Below are positions 11,596 through 21,239 of a stretch of DNA of 64,000 bases, piece after piece (position 1 is the stretch's first letter; every line of letters begins with the position of its first letter). The DNA lies in the NCBI GenBank assembly GCA_036873755.1, contig JAVTVY010017294.1:1-64000 (forward strand), given 5' to 3'. The notes beneath the pieces are model-generated. The model made no database searches and had not been told where the DNA came from. It saw nothing but the letters and a program-made list of their open reading frames with translations. Both the position numbers and the translations under genes were made by a program. The DNA is from Hanleya hanleyi. Its lineage: Eukaryota > Mollusca > Polyplacophora > Lepidopleurida > Hanleyidae.

Positions 11596-11608
11596 CACGT
11601 GACGTCAC
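11596..11608 (+). promoter_or_regulatory. Composite E-box/CRE (CACGTGACGTCAC)
   Basis: A perfect CACGTG E-box overlaps TGACGTCA, the full CREB/ATF site, in a locally CpG-rich patch (GGGTGCGTGCGCCTCGCC follows). It lies about 150 bp upstream of the 56-codon ORF at 11757, a sensible promoter distance. Binding is inferred from the consensus only. The same composite occurs in module D at 45.5 and 50.7 kb. Confidence 0.5.
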
Positions 11609-11756
11609 GGGTGCGTGCGCCTCGCCATGTTCTTCGGATCGTGTATACACACTGTGTATATTGTATACTATAGTAACATAACTTAGAGCCAGGTGGTACA
11701 AAACTAGACCCCTGGTTCACGGGCCTTGTAAACAATTTACATTTTCCTGACCAAAA

Positions 11757-11927
11757 ATGACAGAAACTCGGCAGAGGTTTCCTGCCGTAGAAACGTTACT
11801 GTTTCATTCAGTAGTAACTTACGTATGGAATATTATTCCCTTTCCAGATTTGAACACACCCAACTCACCGGAGGCACCATATTATAAGAAATTCTTGGAT
11901 ACAGACAATGAAAGTGTGATTACATGA
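11757..11927 (+). CDS. Small ORF, 56 codons, unrecognised protein
   Basis: ATG in an A-rich context (CCAAAAATGA) opens a 56-codon frame to TGA. The product has a mixed N-terminus (MTETRQRFPAVETLLF), a short aromatic/hydrophobic stretch (VVTYVWNIIPF) and a polar, proline-rich C-terminus (NSPEAPYYKKFLDTDNES). Codons are unremarkable but the composition is protein-like and the ORF lies just downstream of a CpG-rich patch with an E-box/CRE. There is an internal acceptor-like CCCTTTCCAG at about 11847, so the second half could instead be a last exon. No second copy exists here to test conservation. Function unknown. Confidence 0.35.
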   Translation: MTETRQRFPAVETLLFHSVVTYVWNIIPFPDLNTPNSPEAPYYKKFLDTDNESVIT

Positions 11928-12155
11928 GACGACAATGATCCGGGCATTCAGTCAATCCTTTCTTTCTGTACATATTTCGCCTTGTTGAAGTTGTTATAAA
12001 TCCTCGGGAAAATTTGACGAGTTGAATCAACCTCGTGCAAAAACATATAATTCCATTAGTTCAAAACGCCAAAGTAACCAAGCACCTTCGTGGTAAATGA
12101 CGAGTTTGGCTGGCATCACTGTAAACTGTTCTCTTGCGATATACTAGGTTATCTA

Positions 12156-12410
12156 AAAAGGTAAAAAAAGAAGTTTGCTGGCGTGGAGCAGTAATATAAG
12201 AAAAATAACGAAAAAACCTTCTCAACTTTCTACATCATTATATTCCGACTGCAGTTTCGAACGTAATGTTCTTTTCAAGGAATGGAATTCCTTGAAAAGA
12301 ACATTACGTTCGAAACTGGAAATGGAATTCCTTGAATAGAACATTACGTTCGAAACTGCAGTCGGAATATAATGATGTAGAAAGTTGAGAAGGTTTTTTC
12401 GTTATTTTTC
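12156..12410. mobile_element. Palindromic insertion with 12-bp direct flanks
   Basis: Arms 12200-12283 and about 12328-12410 are inverse copies with roughly one mismatch over 83 bp (for example CTTCTCAACTTTCTACATCA and its complement), and a partial third copy (GGAATTCCTTGAAAAGAACA..., 12285-12319) sits in the centre. CTAGGTTATCTA occurs directly on both sides (12144-12155 and 12411-12422), as expected for a target-site duplication. Could be a foldback/snap-back MITE, or a local template-switch product. No coding capacity. Confidence 0.75.
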
Positions 12411-13054
12411 CTAGGTTATCTATATATTTGAGGGATTTTAGGGATTTTGGCGTAATTTTTGTTGGGTATATTCTTTGCAGACGACAGTTTCTTGCTGAAT
12501 TTCAGGACTGACACCTGTACATAAATCCAGGTGATGCCTCCAACATCCATGTCCCACCCAGGTTCCACTTACACATAGTTACGTATTCACTATATCAACT
12601 TTCTTTTGCGTATCTTCAAACAAATCGTCACAAATTTGTCAAATCGTCAAAAATATTATCAAATCTGAGGATATGTAATGCATTTTTAGTCAAAATGGGC
12701 TCACACTAAATGTATGTTTCATTCACGCTTTCAATGTAGATGCTTAATTTTTACCATTCCGATTCATATGGACGCTATAGAATTCTTTGTGATAGTTAAT
12801 CCGAACCAAATATCCCAGATTTCTAATGTGATATTAAGCCATATGGTGGAAGGTAGGGAGGACATCTGCTTCCAAAATTAATTCTCAGATATTTGTGGAC
12901 CTAACTACATGTAGACTCGCTCGACCTTTGACGACGGTGACGAGTTCAGTCAACTTCACAGAATAGTAAACAGGTCTAATCCACCAAACACATCCATTCA
13001 AAGTTTCTTGATTTTTTTATATAAATATCGTACACTGACGGTCCAGGAATCCAA

Positions 13055-13425
13055 GATGTCTGGCGCTACGTTTCGTAACATATGACTATCTCCGCTTTAC
13101 ACGGGTCTAGGGGTCGTTTGAATATCATGTGTTTACATCTGTATGGTGTGCAAATGAAGAGTCACAATCAAAGCGTGACTGAGATACATACTCTGGAAAT
13201 CAATTTTGGATAAGGAGTATTTTATGTAAATCATATCATGCTGGCATCACTGAAAACTGTTGATTGCTTATTTCTTGTAGGAAACCATCTTGTGTTTTCA
13301 TTATTTTTATTTTATAAACATTTGGAATTGGTAATAACTGTCATACAAAATAGATCTTACGATTATTGACACGGAAATTCTTGTATGAACCACAGCTGAA
13401 TATTGAATGTGAGATCTGACGCTAG
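13055..13425 (+). repeat. R1 dispersed repeat
   Basis: GGCGCTACGTTTCGTAACAT, TCTAGGGGTCG, GTCACAATCAAAGCGTGACT, GGCATCACTGAAAACTGTTG and GAGATCTGACGCTAGCG. An internal region (GATACGGATTTGAT block) is deleted. Confidence 0.8.
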
Positions 13426-13427
13426 CG

Positions 13428-13498
13428 CTGATGTGGACTTTCTATACTACTGGTGTGGCCTTTCTATACTACTGATGTGGCATTTCTATACTACGTGT
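13428..13498 (+). repeat. Three tandem copies of a 25-bp unit
   Basis: Unit (C/T)TGRTGTGGCCTTTCTATACTA-like, three adjacent copies with few differences, starting immediately after the R1 end. Confidence 0.9.
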
Positions 13499-13628
13499 TT
13501 ATGTGCGCTTAAGGCCCCTGGTTAAGCCATTTCCCAGTTCTAGTTGTTGGGGAAAATAGTGGATGACTCATATTTTCCGAAGCCGTTCGTCCCAAACAAT
13601 GAAATAATTTGATTCTTGGTGATCTTAC

Positions 13629-13885
13629 CTCCATATTCAGCCCTTGTTTGTATGAAACTGTAACGGGAGACAGCAGGTCAGAACGACCACTTTCGTTCTG
13701 AATTCGTATTGGCTCTGCATGCAGATTGCACACCACAACACCCGTCAATTTCTCTCCCCTCTGTGCAGCTAAAAGTGGACAGTTTATTGCAAAGAAGACT
13801 CGATACAAAGATGAGATGATACAAATTTGAATTATTATATTGCTTTGGCAAACGGCGTCGGCAAATATGAGCGGTCCAGTATTTT
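13629..13885 (-). CDS. Exon candidate with strong splice donor, unrecognised protein
   Basis: On the minus strand a U-rich acceptor-like TTCTGTTTGTTGAG precedes an 85-codon open frame (two leading bases, then GPLIFADAVCQSN ... NCPLLAAQRGEKL ... VVVCNLHAEPIRIQNESG) that ends at GAG|GTAAGA, a near-consensus donor at 13623-13628. Four Cys and a region of higher GC than the flanks support coding. A second minus-strand frame overlaps it (13678-13893). A neighbouring exon in matching phase was not found; the candidate at 14831-15020 ends in a different phase. May be one internal exon of a gene otherwise destroyed by insertions. Confidence 0.35.
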
Positions 13886-14018
13886 CTCAACAAACAGAAC
13901 TGGGGAATGGCATAGCGCCTATGCGGTGATAGTTCGGAGAAAACAACAGCTCATTAGAGCTACTAGATCTTCAGCTTTGATCTCAAGCTTGTATTAGTTT
14001 GACATTTGTTGTCCAGCC

Positions 14019-14469
14019 AGGGGGCTGAAACTTATCACACCATACCCTTCGGTCAAGCTCTACCAGAAAATGCAAAAAAAAAAAATATAGCCGTTTTGAT
14101 GATGTCACGTCATTTTCAAAAAGGCATTTTGGTCGATTTTTCGGTCATATTTTTCGAATATTTCATTTATGTGTTTTCTCTGCAAAAACTACTTAATAAA
14201 GTAGTGAATAAATAGTCCTATGTGAAATATAATAGTTTATGCCCACGTTTCCTCTGAGGAAACGCTTTTCTGGTACCCCTCCTGGCCGTCATTTTGGTCT
14301 CCCTCCTGGCCGCCATTTTGAACTTACCCATGATCCTCTACTCGAGGTTATGCATAATATATGCTCAAAATCACTCCAATATGATAAACTACAAAGCCAC
14401 AAAGTATCACCTCTGCATGTTTTGTCTTTCCGGAAATAGGGTAGAAAGCTTGGGGCAGGCCTGGTAGGG
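14019..14469 (+). mobile_element. piggyBac-like MITE (TTAA family), copy 2, left end lost
   Basis: Shares GGGGCTGAAACTTATCACAC, CATACCCTTCGGTCAAGCTC, TTTTCAAAAAGGCATTTTGG, CATGATCCTCTACTCG and the right end CAGGCCTGGTAGGG with the other copies. The left inverted end is missing and the expected right TTAA is altered (TTTTAA). Confidence 0.8.
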
Positions 14470-14830
14470 TTTTAACCCAACTGCCGGAAAGTAGGCCGTC
14501 TATTGAAGCCATCATATGTTTTCAAAAATGTTTAGATTCATTATTGAATTGAATTTTCTTTCGCAATAAGTATAACGGACATGCTACAGATATATATCAA
14601 CAATAATCGTCAATCAAATGAAAAATTGCGTAAGTATGAGCATGAGCTTCGTATGACCGTATGGAGGAGGGGTTCTTATAAGTTCAGACGGTTCAGAAAT
14701 CTTATATTCCAGCGATACAGATGAGCTATTGTTTGTGCATATATCACCGAGAAAAGGCGAGAAGCGGGCCGAAAGGCTGTGTTATTTGTTTACTACATGT
14801 GCTCCCATGTTCGCCTCTGACAGATCAGAT

Positions 14831-15020
14831 TTATAGTATATCCTGGTGGGTATATACTTGGCTTGAAAACAGAGCACGGCGGTGTGTGTGGAATAACTGT
14901 CCCAGTGGCTTCTTTTCGCAATGTATGGGCCCATCACCGTTCGCCAGTCTCTTACAGTTTATTCCCTGCTCGCCAAACTTATACACAAACACATATTCAT
15001 CTGTATCCGCCAGCGCGCGT
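14831..15020 (-). CDS. Exon candidate, unrecognised protein
   Basis: Minus strand: acceptor-like CTATATATTTCCAG, then one base and 62 codons to TAA at 14831. Codon use is strongly biased to GCG, CTG, GTG, AAG, CAG and GGC, unlike the surrounding AT-rich DNA (text pieces DTDEYVFVYKFGEQGINCK and GDGPIHCEKKPLGQLFH). A donor-like CAA|GTATAT at 14852-14857 would end it earlier in phase 0. The opposite strand is open too (118 codons, 14721-15077) but with poorer composition. No family recognised. Confidence 0.35.
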
Positions 15021-15099
15021 CTGGAAATATATAGCCTCGTTACCAAAACGCTTAAAATTTATACATATATACACTGAATAGATCACCAGAGTCTGTAAG

Positions 15100-16130
15100 A
15101 CCTTCTACCTGTACGTACCCACCTTCTGGAAGGGCATCATATCGCCTTCACACCAACAGATTGAAAGTCACTTTGATGAAGGGGATATGGATGGACAAAT
15201 TATCTCCCCTTGTTAATGTACCCTCCTTAAATCAAAATGGCTAAGTGATGTAATGAACATGCCAACTTTAATTCGTTAGAAACCACTAAAAAAGGCCTTA
15301 CTTAATATTAGTAAATTGGCTGAGCACATCTTGAGCAAACTATATTCCCTAATATTCGCTGCCACAAATTACCCACAACAACAGATAAACTGGCCTTCCC
15401 GTCAAACATATAAAACATTCAGCCTACATTCCTTACCATTTGTTTCGAGATAAGACCGCCAGATATAAGGTCATCCCGCCCGATTTCTTTCGACAAATTT
15501 CAGAGGTGCCCAATCAAACTGGCCCAGATTTTTTCCAATTAGAATTTAAAAAGGTGGTTTTGATACATTTGAGAGTCAAATATTATAGAAACAATTTAAA
15601 ATACATCATAGACCATTTATGGTCCAGTCAGGTAATGTTCGCCGAAAGTCAAGACCTGATAATAATCTTTCATCCATAAAATTCAATGATGGTTTGTGAC
15701 CTATTGGAGACTGGTGTTATCGTGATATTTAGGCACAAAGGAGCCAATATATCTCGTCGCATTCTGTTCCGAAGCCATCCCCTGAAATACAGGAACGACA
15801 CAACAAAGTTTCAACGATGACGAATGAAAGGTTTATGTCCTGTTACAAACTGAGAGTAAAGAGCTCAAGGAATTGGTAAAACACACAGATGGTGGAAACA
15901 CAGATATGAAGGCGTATATGACATCACAAGCTTGCCACAAACCGGACTAGACATGGTGGGTTCACCCCACGCAGTCTTAATAAGCATATCTACCAAATTA
16001 GCACATCAGCAAGGTTCAGTTTAAACAATTTAATAAAACAAAAGAATACTATCAGATATACAGATTATAACAAAATAAATGCTGATTCAGTAAGACAGAA
16101 TACGATTTGGCTTACCGGATAATTATACTA
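15100..16130. other. Spacer, no convincing feature
   Basis: Several short open frames, the best at 15440-15679 (+, 79 codons, piece RYKVIPPDFFRQISEVPNQ), have no start context, splice signals or recognised motif. Possibly an old retroelement remnant. Confidence 0.25.
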
Positions 16131-16136
16131 TCATTT

Positions 16137-16262
16137 ACAAGCATCTAGTCCGTCATTCAATATTCTGCCGTCGTCCATTAAAGAATTTCCGCGTCCATAA
16201 TGGCGGGCAGAGCGTTGCTAACAGTTTGTGAACAGCCATGTGTCTTTCTTTACCGGCAAAAA
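16137..16262 (-). repeat. R1 3'-end fragment
   Basis: AAGCATCTAGTCCGTCATTC, TGCCGTCGTCCATTAAAGAA and CCGCGTCCATAATGG, then a jump to GTTGCTAACAGTTTGTGAAC: R1 3' end with an internal deletion. Confidence 0.75.
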
Positions 16263-16594
16263 TCCTCTTTGATAATCATGGATGGAAATGAGGTCTTTGG
16301 AATCACAAAAGTCACCAGTGTCCCACAACGGCCACAGTCAGTTGCTTGAAACCGGAAGAATTTATCTCGAACTTGTCTTTACCAAAGACTTCCCAAGAGT
16401 ATACCACTCCTGCACGTATTTTACCCCGCATTCCCTCTCCCTTCTCTCCTCTACATTTCTTCATGACGTGTCGACCATCAATATCGTCACTTTTGCACAA
16501 TTTAATTGTCCTACAATATTACGTTCGTTTATCGGTCCCTCCTCACCCCAAAACAAAATGAATTAATTACAACGCATATAAGGGAAGTGGGAAG

Positions 16595-16825
16595 AGGTGC
16601 CGACATACTGACAGAGCCACATGACTTCACAGTATAGTCTTCTGGTTAACCTATTCTAAAGCACATACCAAGAATCTAACGATTCGTGATATGTGTTGTA
16701 TCTCAGGTACGCTTTTACTGTACCTGTTCATGTGGCAACTTGGATGACCTGACCACACGGCCCCTAGCACCGGCATAAGCGATATCAGATACAAATCTAG
16801 ATAGCTATGATGGAAATGCTCTGAC
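16595..16825 (-). repeat. R2 dispersed repeat
   Basis: GTGCCGACATACTGACAGAG, CACATGACTTCACAGTATAG, GTTGTATCTCAGGTACGC, TGACCACACGGCCCCTAGCA and CGGCATAAGCGATATCAGAT identify a minus-strand R2. Confidence 0.8.
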
Positions 16826-17408
16826 AACTCGTATATTGGTAATGAGTGATCTGTGTCGCTGTGACAGCTCGTACACTTGGGATTGGTGAGCTGTATCGTC
16901 GTCAGATGAAAATGACGGCATTTAACACAAAAGACTAGTCTGTAAGGCCGGTCTGTAACACAGATTCTCATAAAAACGTCATGCATTTATTTGATCTCAA
17001 GTAAACCAAACCTTCTTATTCCTACGCAATTTCTGTTGCAGTATGTGGAACCCTGTGTGGTTAAAACGAAGATATTTAAGTTTCACCAATGAACAACACA
17101 ATTTCTAAGGCTTACTAAAACTGCAATGGTCGGTTTTCCGAGTAGCTCCGCGGGGATTTTAACCAGAAGTTTTGAAATTTTTGAAATGGTCGCTTTCAGA
17201 GACTGTCTAAGGTCTTGCTTTATTTAATTAAGTTTTAATTTATTTATGACGCTCTCGAGTCAGTATTATATTTAGTATTGCTAATCTTGTTGTCAGTAAT
17301 AAATAAGTTTTGATCTGGCATCTCAGTCATGAAAATAAAACTAAAAAGTAAAACAAAAATGTGTCTACTATATGTGAAATACTCCATACTTTCAACCAAT
17401 TGATTGTG

Positions 17409-17641
17409 TAAGAGATGCTTTTATCGAGCGACTACTTTGGAAGATCGTTTTGGTCGGGTGAGGGAGGATTGCATCTTGGGTTATTTGAGAGAAATCGGTT
17501 TGTTGCATAAGTTTTAATGTGTGTATGTTTTAATGCGTTAGATTACCGAGTTATTGGCTTGAGTACTTAGAGCTTTGTTTGATCGTCGCTATAAAGCTGA
17601 AATATTGCTGAACGCGACATTAAACCTTACTTCTCTCTCTG
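17409..17641 (+). mobile_element. SINE-like insertion (tRNA-type, gastropod-like tail)
   Basis: Present in A1 and precisely absent from A2, where GATTGTG joins CGTTCGAGG at 33879/33880, so insertion is shown directly. Contains GGCTTGAGTACTTAGAGC, resembling a degenerate tRNA box A region, and the block CTATAAAGCTGAAATATTGC...GCGACATTAAACC that I associate with abundant gastropod SINE-like repeats, ending in a CT-rich tail (TTCTCTCTCTG). A related weaker trace is at 52015-52050. No clear target-site duplication. Confidence 0.65.
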
Positions 17642-19128
17642 CGTTCGAGGGAATTTACATGTGGGCCCACAATACCAGTCAGTATGTACAGCCCAAAGAA
17701 ATGTATGTACGTACGAAGGTTACAAACACTGTGTAATATGAATAAGAACTCTGTCCAACTTTTGAGAGCCCTATTACATCATTTGTTCTTCAATATTTGT
17801 ATCTAATTCCGATTAAGCGGATGTTGGACCCATGTGGTAATTACAGTCAAAGTGTCGACAGGAACATTTACGATAATAGCGTGGCTAATAGCATTCCTGA
17901 TGATCGAAAATCAGACATGGACATGAGAAAGACATGGCTGATGTTATGAGAGAGTTTACCCAACAAATACAATCCTTTTCATCCTTGGGCACATTGCGTA
18001 GTTCTTTCTACGGTGCCATCTTTCACATATAATTTTCTTAATACATGGTATATTTGTGACAATTACAGAACAGAGTTCCAATATTTCTGCCTTGGAGACA
18101 AAAATCATTCCGCCTCAATTTAAACGACAGACAAATTGTGTCTACGCTTGAAACGATTTTCGGCGAGAATCCGCAATGCACAGATGGCACCATAAATGTC
18201 CGCTAGGAGGCGCCTGAAGATATTTCATGGGTCAACGCCATCTGGGGAGTAAAAGATCAGAGGGCTGAGGCCGACCGATGATCACACGATCCATTTCTCA
18301 TCCGGTTCGATATTAGCTCAGGCAAGAGAGTTCGATATTTTTGACAGCTATGACATTGCATTCTAGATAGTTCTAAACTGTTGGATTCGCCCATTGCACA
18401 TCGTGTTCAATTAAACTGGAGTAGTTGAGAAAAAGAGCAACGGTTCGTCAAGATACGCGTTGCCAGCTGACATAATTTCTTTGCTTGACAACCTTGCATA
18501 GTTTTCTGCACATGACACACAGACGATGAAGCTAAAATAATAAGCTCCAATTCTGTATTGATGTGTATCAAATAAAGCTGTTCAATGGACTCATTACAGT
18601 GATATGCTTTAGAGGTTTACATATTTATTCTAAGAATGTTCTTTTTCAGGAATATTATATATTAATGAACATTGGGGCACTAGCCTTTCACATGCAATGT
18701 AGACATGCCAACGTAGATATAAAATAAGAAATTGAAACTACTTCAAATTTAGAGGAAAAGGTTCTTCTGTCTTCAATTATAACAACAAAACAGCACGGTG
18801 GATGTCCTCCCAAAGTCTCCATGACTGACAACGGTTTTTTATTTGATCGAGTTTCTAAATCGTTTCTACAGGGTCAAATGCATCTCAGCGTCTCTCAATC
18901 AGGTTTTGATTTTGATTGCCCATCGGTTGAATATGACGATGACCTTAATAAATTGGGTCAAATGTTATATCACACTGACGCTCCCTTCTTCATTCGGAGG
19001 ATCCTTGGTGCGTATGTTATGTCAAGTTGATCAGTTAATCTGCTGGTTCTTGATATAATCTTGTCATAATAGTGGTTACATTGCTGTTCTGTGATATTGA
19101 TATCAAAGGAACTGAAATAAGGCGAGAC

Positions 19129-19650
19129 ATTATACAGATATTGTATGCTGTGAGGTGTGATATCACGATTTGTCAGCTCGAGAAGGTGATGTGCAACGAG
19201 TGCGAAGCACGAGTCGCACTCGTTGAACACCACCTTCGAGAGCTGACAAATCGTGATATCACACCTCACAGCATGCAATATCTGATTTATTATACCGAAA
19301 AAGCCATAAACAATACAAATAGACGTACACTGTAAAGAGAAAAACCAAGGCAGCGAAAACGTAACGTAAAACGCTTTCCGTCTGTACACGCCATCGTGAT
19401 TACAGCGAAATGACAGCACAACAGACGACAATGCTACGAAAGAGTCTGTTCACGGGCGATAACTGCGCGCGACCGTGTGACATTGCCTCTGCCGTGTGAC
19501 GTCAGCGCGTGATCGTGTGATATCGGCGCGAGATCGTGGGGCATCACATTGACGAGCTGTTTTTTCATAATAAATCGAGAATTGCGGAATATCACGCGAT
19601 GGTGTCTTAACTAATTAAAATAAACGAATACACAGTGAGGTATAATAAAA
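19129..19650. mobile_element. Inverted-repeat element inserted in A1
   Basis: Absent from A2, where GACAT joins ACAACAATATAAC (near 36172). A hairpin of about 65-bp arms (19132-19196 and 19228-19294; for example GTGTGATATCACGATTTGTC) forms its left part; the right part carries degenerate repeats around CGTGTGAYATC and GCGCG runs. GTATAAT/ATTATAC occurs at the left edge, after the hairpin and at the right edge, so short terminal repeats are likely. The 153-codon minus-strand frame across it is an effect of the palindrome. Non-autonomous, class unknown. Confidence 0.65.
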
Positions 19651-20142
19651 AACAATATAACAATCTTGGGATAGTTACCCATGTTAGCTTTTAATGTGAC
19701 TTTCATTGGTCTACAGTGGTTTACCAGACATTATAGTCCATAACTGTAGCCATTCTAGGCTTCGAGCGCAACAAATTATTGTTATATGATTTATGTATGA
19801 ACGCTCATGGTTTCATCATGCCGTAACAGTTAGAAATAGTATTCAAAAATGGAGAATATTTCGTCATACTTGATAATTTTTTTTATTTTGAGGTTGATCA
19901 TTGGTTCTATTCTGGCAAAATTCATATGCATATGAATAGCAAAGATACCTTTATCTTTTATTTTATTCTTTTTATGCTTTGGAGAGATAATTATTGAGTA
20001 TTGTCTGTTCCTATCTCTGAACGACTGCCTTACAATTGATCGGCCTAGGATTCAATGGGCCACAACATAGACTCCATTCCAAACAGCAAATTTGGGTATA
20101 CCATGTATATCTGGAGGTGGAACAATTTGCAAATCAGCCATT

Positions 20143-20337
20143 TCACTGTCCAGTATAATTTGACAGGTCGCCTGGCTCTGTTGTTGCAACTGTTACCAAC
20201 GATCCAAAGATAATGTTGAACAGAATGGGTGGCATATTTAGTGACAGATGATATCTGAGGCGGGGTAAGTGAAGCTTAATGGACGCGAGGTGTAAAATAT
20301 AGCCTGGGGCACCTGGCCGTTGATCACCGTTGGCCAT
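20143..20337 (-). CDS. Small ORF, 64 codons, module A copy 1
   Basis: Minus-strand ATG in a good context (CACCATGGCC) opens 64 codons, repeated in A2 (36665-36859) at the same length. Product: polar start (MANGDQRPGAPGY), basic middle (HLPRLRYHL), hydrophobic stretch (MPPILFNIIFGSLVTVA), then DLSNYTGQ. Between copies I count about 6 amino-acid changes against 3 silent ones, close to neutral, so conservation may only reflect recent duplication. A TATATAAA lies 74 bp upstream of the ATG in both copies. A better reading might be a first exon with an early donor (TTG|GTAACA). Function unknown. Confidence 0.3.
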   Translation of the reverse strand: MANGDQRPGAPGYILHLASIKLHLPRLRYHLSLNMPPILFNIIFGSLVTVATTEPGDLSNYTGQ

Positions 20338-20410
20338 GGTGTAGTATGAAATGCGAGGATAAACAACCTTCAGTTATGATGCCTGTTGATCTCAACGACA
20401 GCTGGTAGAA

Positions 20411-20419
20411 TTTATATAG
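20411..20419 (-). promoter_or_regulatory. TATA box ahead of the module A small ORF (copy 1)
   Basis: CTATATAAA on the minus strand, 74 bp before the ATG at 20337. The spacing is identical in A2, and the 43 bp between the TATA box and the 5' leader differ at about one position. A start site near 20380-20390 would be expected. Confidence 0.4.
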
Positions 20420-21059
20420 CCCGTTCACTGAATCTGTTTCGAGCCATGAAATGAACAAAAAGGTCTCCAACTCGATATTTATCGTGTGCGATGTAACCCA
20501 TTAGACAGCCAGAGCAGGAAGCTCTAACCCTAGAACCACTATCTGACTTTACTGGGGTCGGGTGTTAGACTGCTGTTTTCCATCCATCCGCTGAATGGGA
20601 TAGGCGAGCCGTGATATATCACTTGGCGGTTTATTCGCTATTATCCAATCTCAATCCAGAAGGATGAGGACGCCAACTGAAACGAAGATTTGGGGGAGTG
20701 TGTTGGGGGTGATTTTTTCTGTTGAAGATAATAATCTGGTAATGAATTTATAGATATGAAATATTTTCTTGAAAGCTCGAGTAGTTGCGTTTGCTCCTTG
20801 ATTCATGTCCCGCTAATTCATACACAAATGTCTGCTTGGAGAGATATGTTAGTACCGAATATGCTGTTATTATCCAATCACTCCGATTTTGTTTGATCAG
20901 TACCTTGAAATCTATTCATGAAACAGGTGATCCATGGTTTATTTCAAATACCGTATATGGTGTTCTCCATATTCAATACGCTAGGTCAAAAGAGGAGGAG
21001 CTCTACACTCAATCTCTGATGATCGTTGGATAAAACAGTTTCAAGATATACACTCGACA

Positions 21060-21239
21060 ATGTATGCCAAATATTGGCGAGATATTGAACACAATATCTT
21101 GTCAATATTTGGTATATATCGATCGTCTGAGCTCATCATGTTGCTCAAGAAACCAAAGAACCATTATTTAAGAAACGACCAACTAAGAAACATCCCAGAA
21201 ATAGTATCATCTAAACTGGAACTGGGAAGTGTCTTATGA
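21060..21239 (+). CDS. Small ORF, 59 codons, module A copy 1
   Basis: Open from ATG to TGA in both A1 and A2 (37548-37727), with protein-like text (IYRSSELIMLLKKPKN). All six base differences I see between copies change the amino acid, which argues against selection on the protein. The first 55 bp form a near-perfect hairpin (arms 21064-21087 and 21092-21115), so the frame may be a by-product. Confidence 0.2.
   Translation: MYAKYWRDIEHNILSIFGIYRSSELIMLLKKPKNHYLRNDQLRNIPEIVSSKLELGSVL

Noticed and set aside
18970..19431. 153-codon minus-strand frame, the longest outside the retrotransposon
   Set aside because: It crosses the hairpin of the inverted-repeat insertion; both strands are open because of the palindrome. 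No motif.
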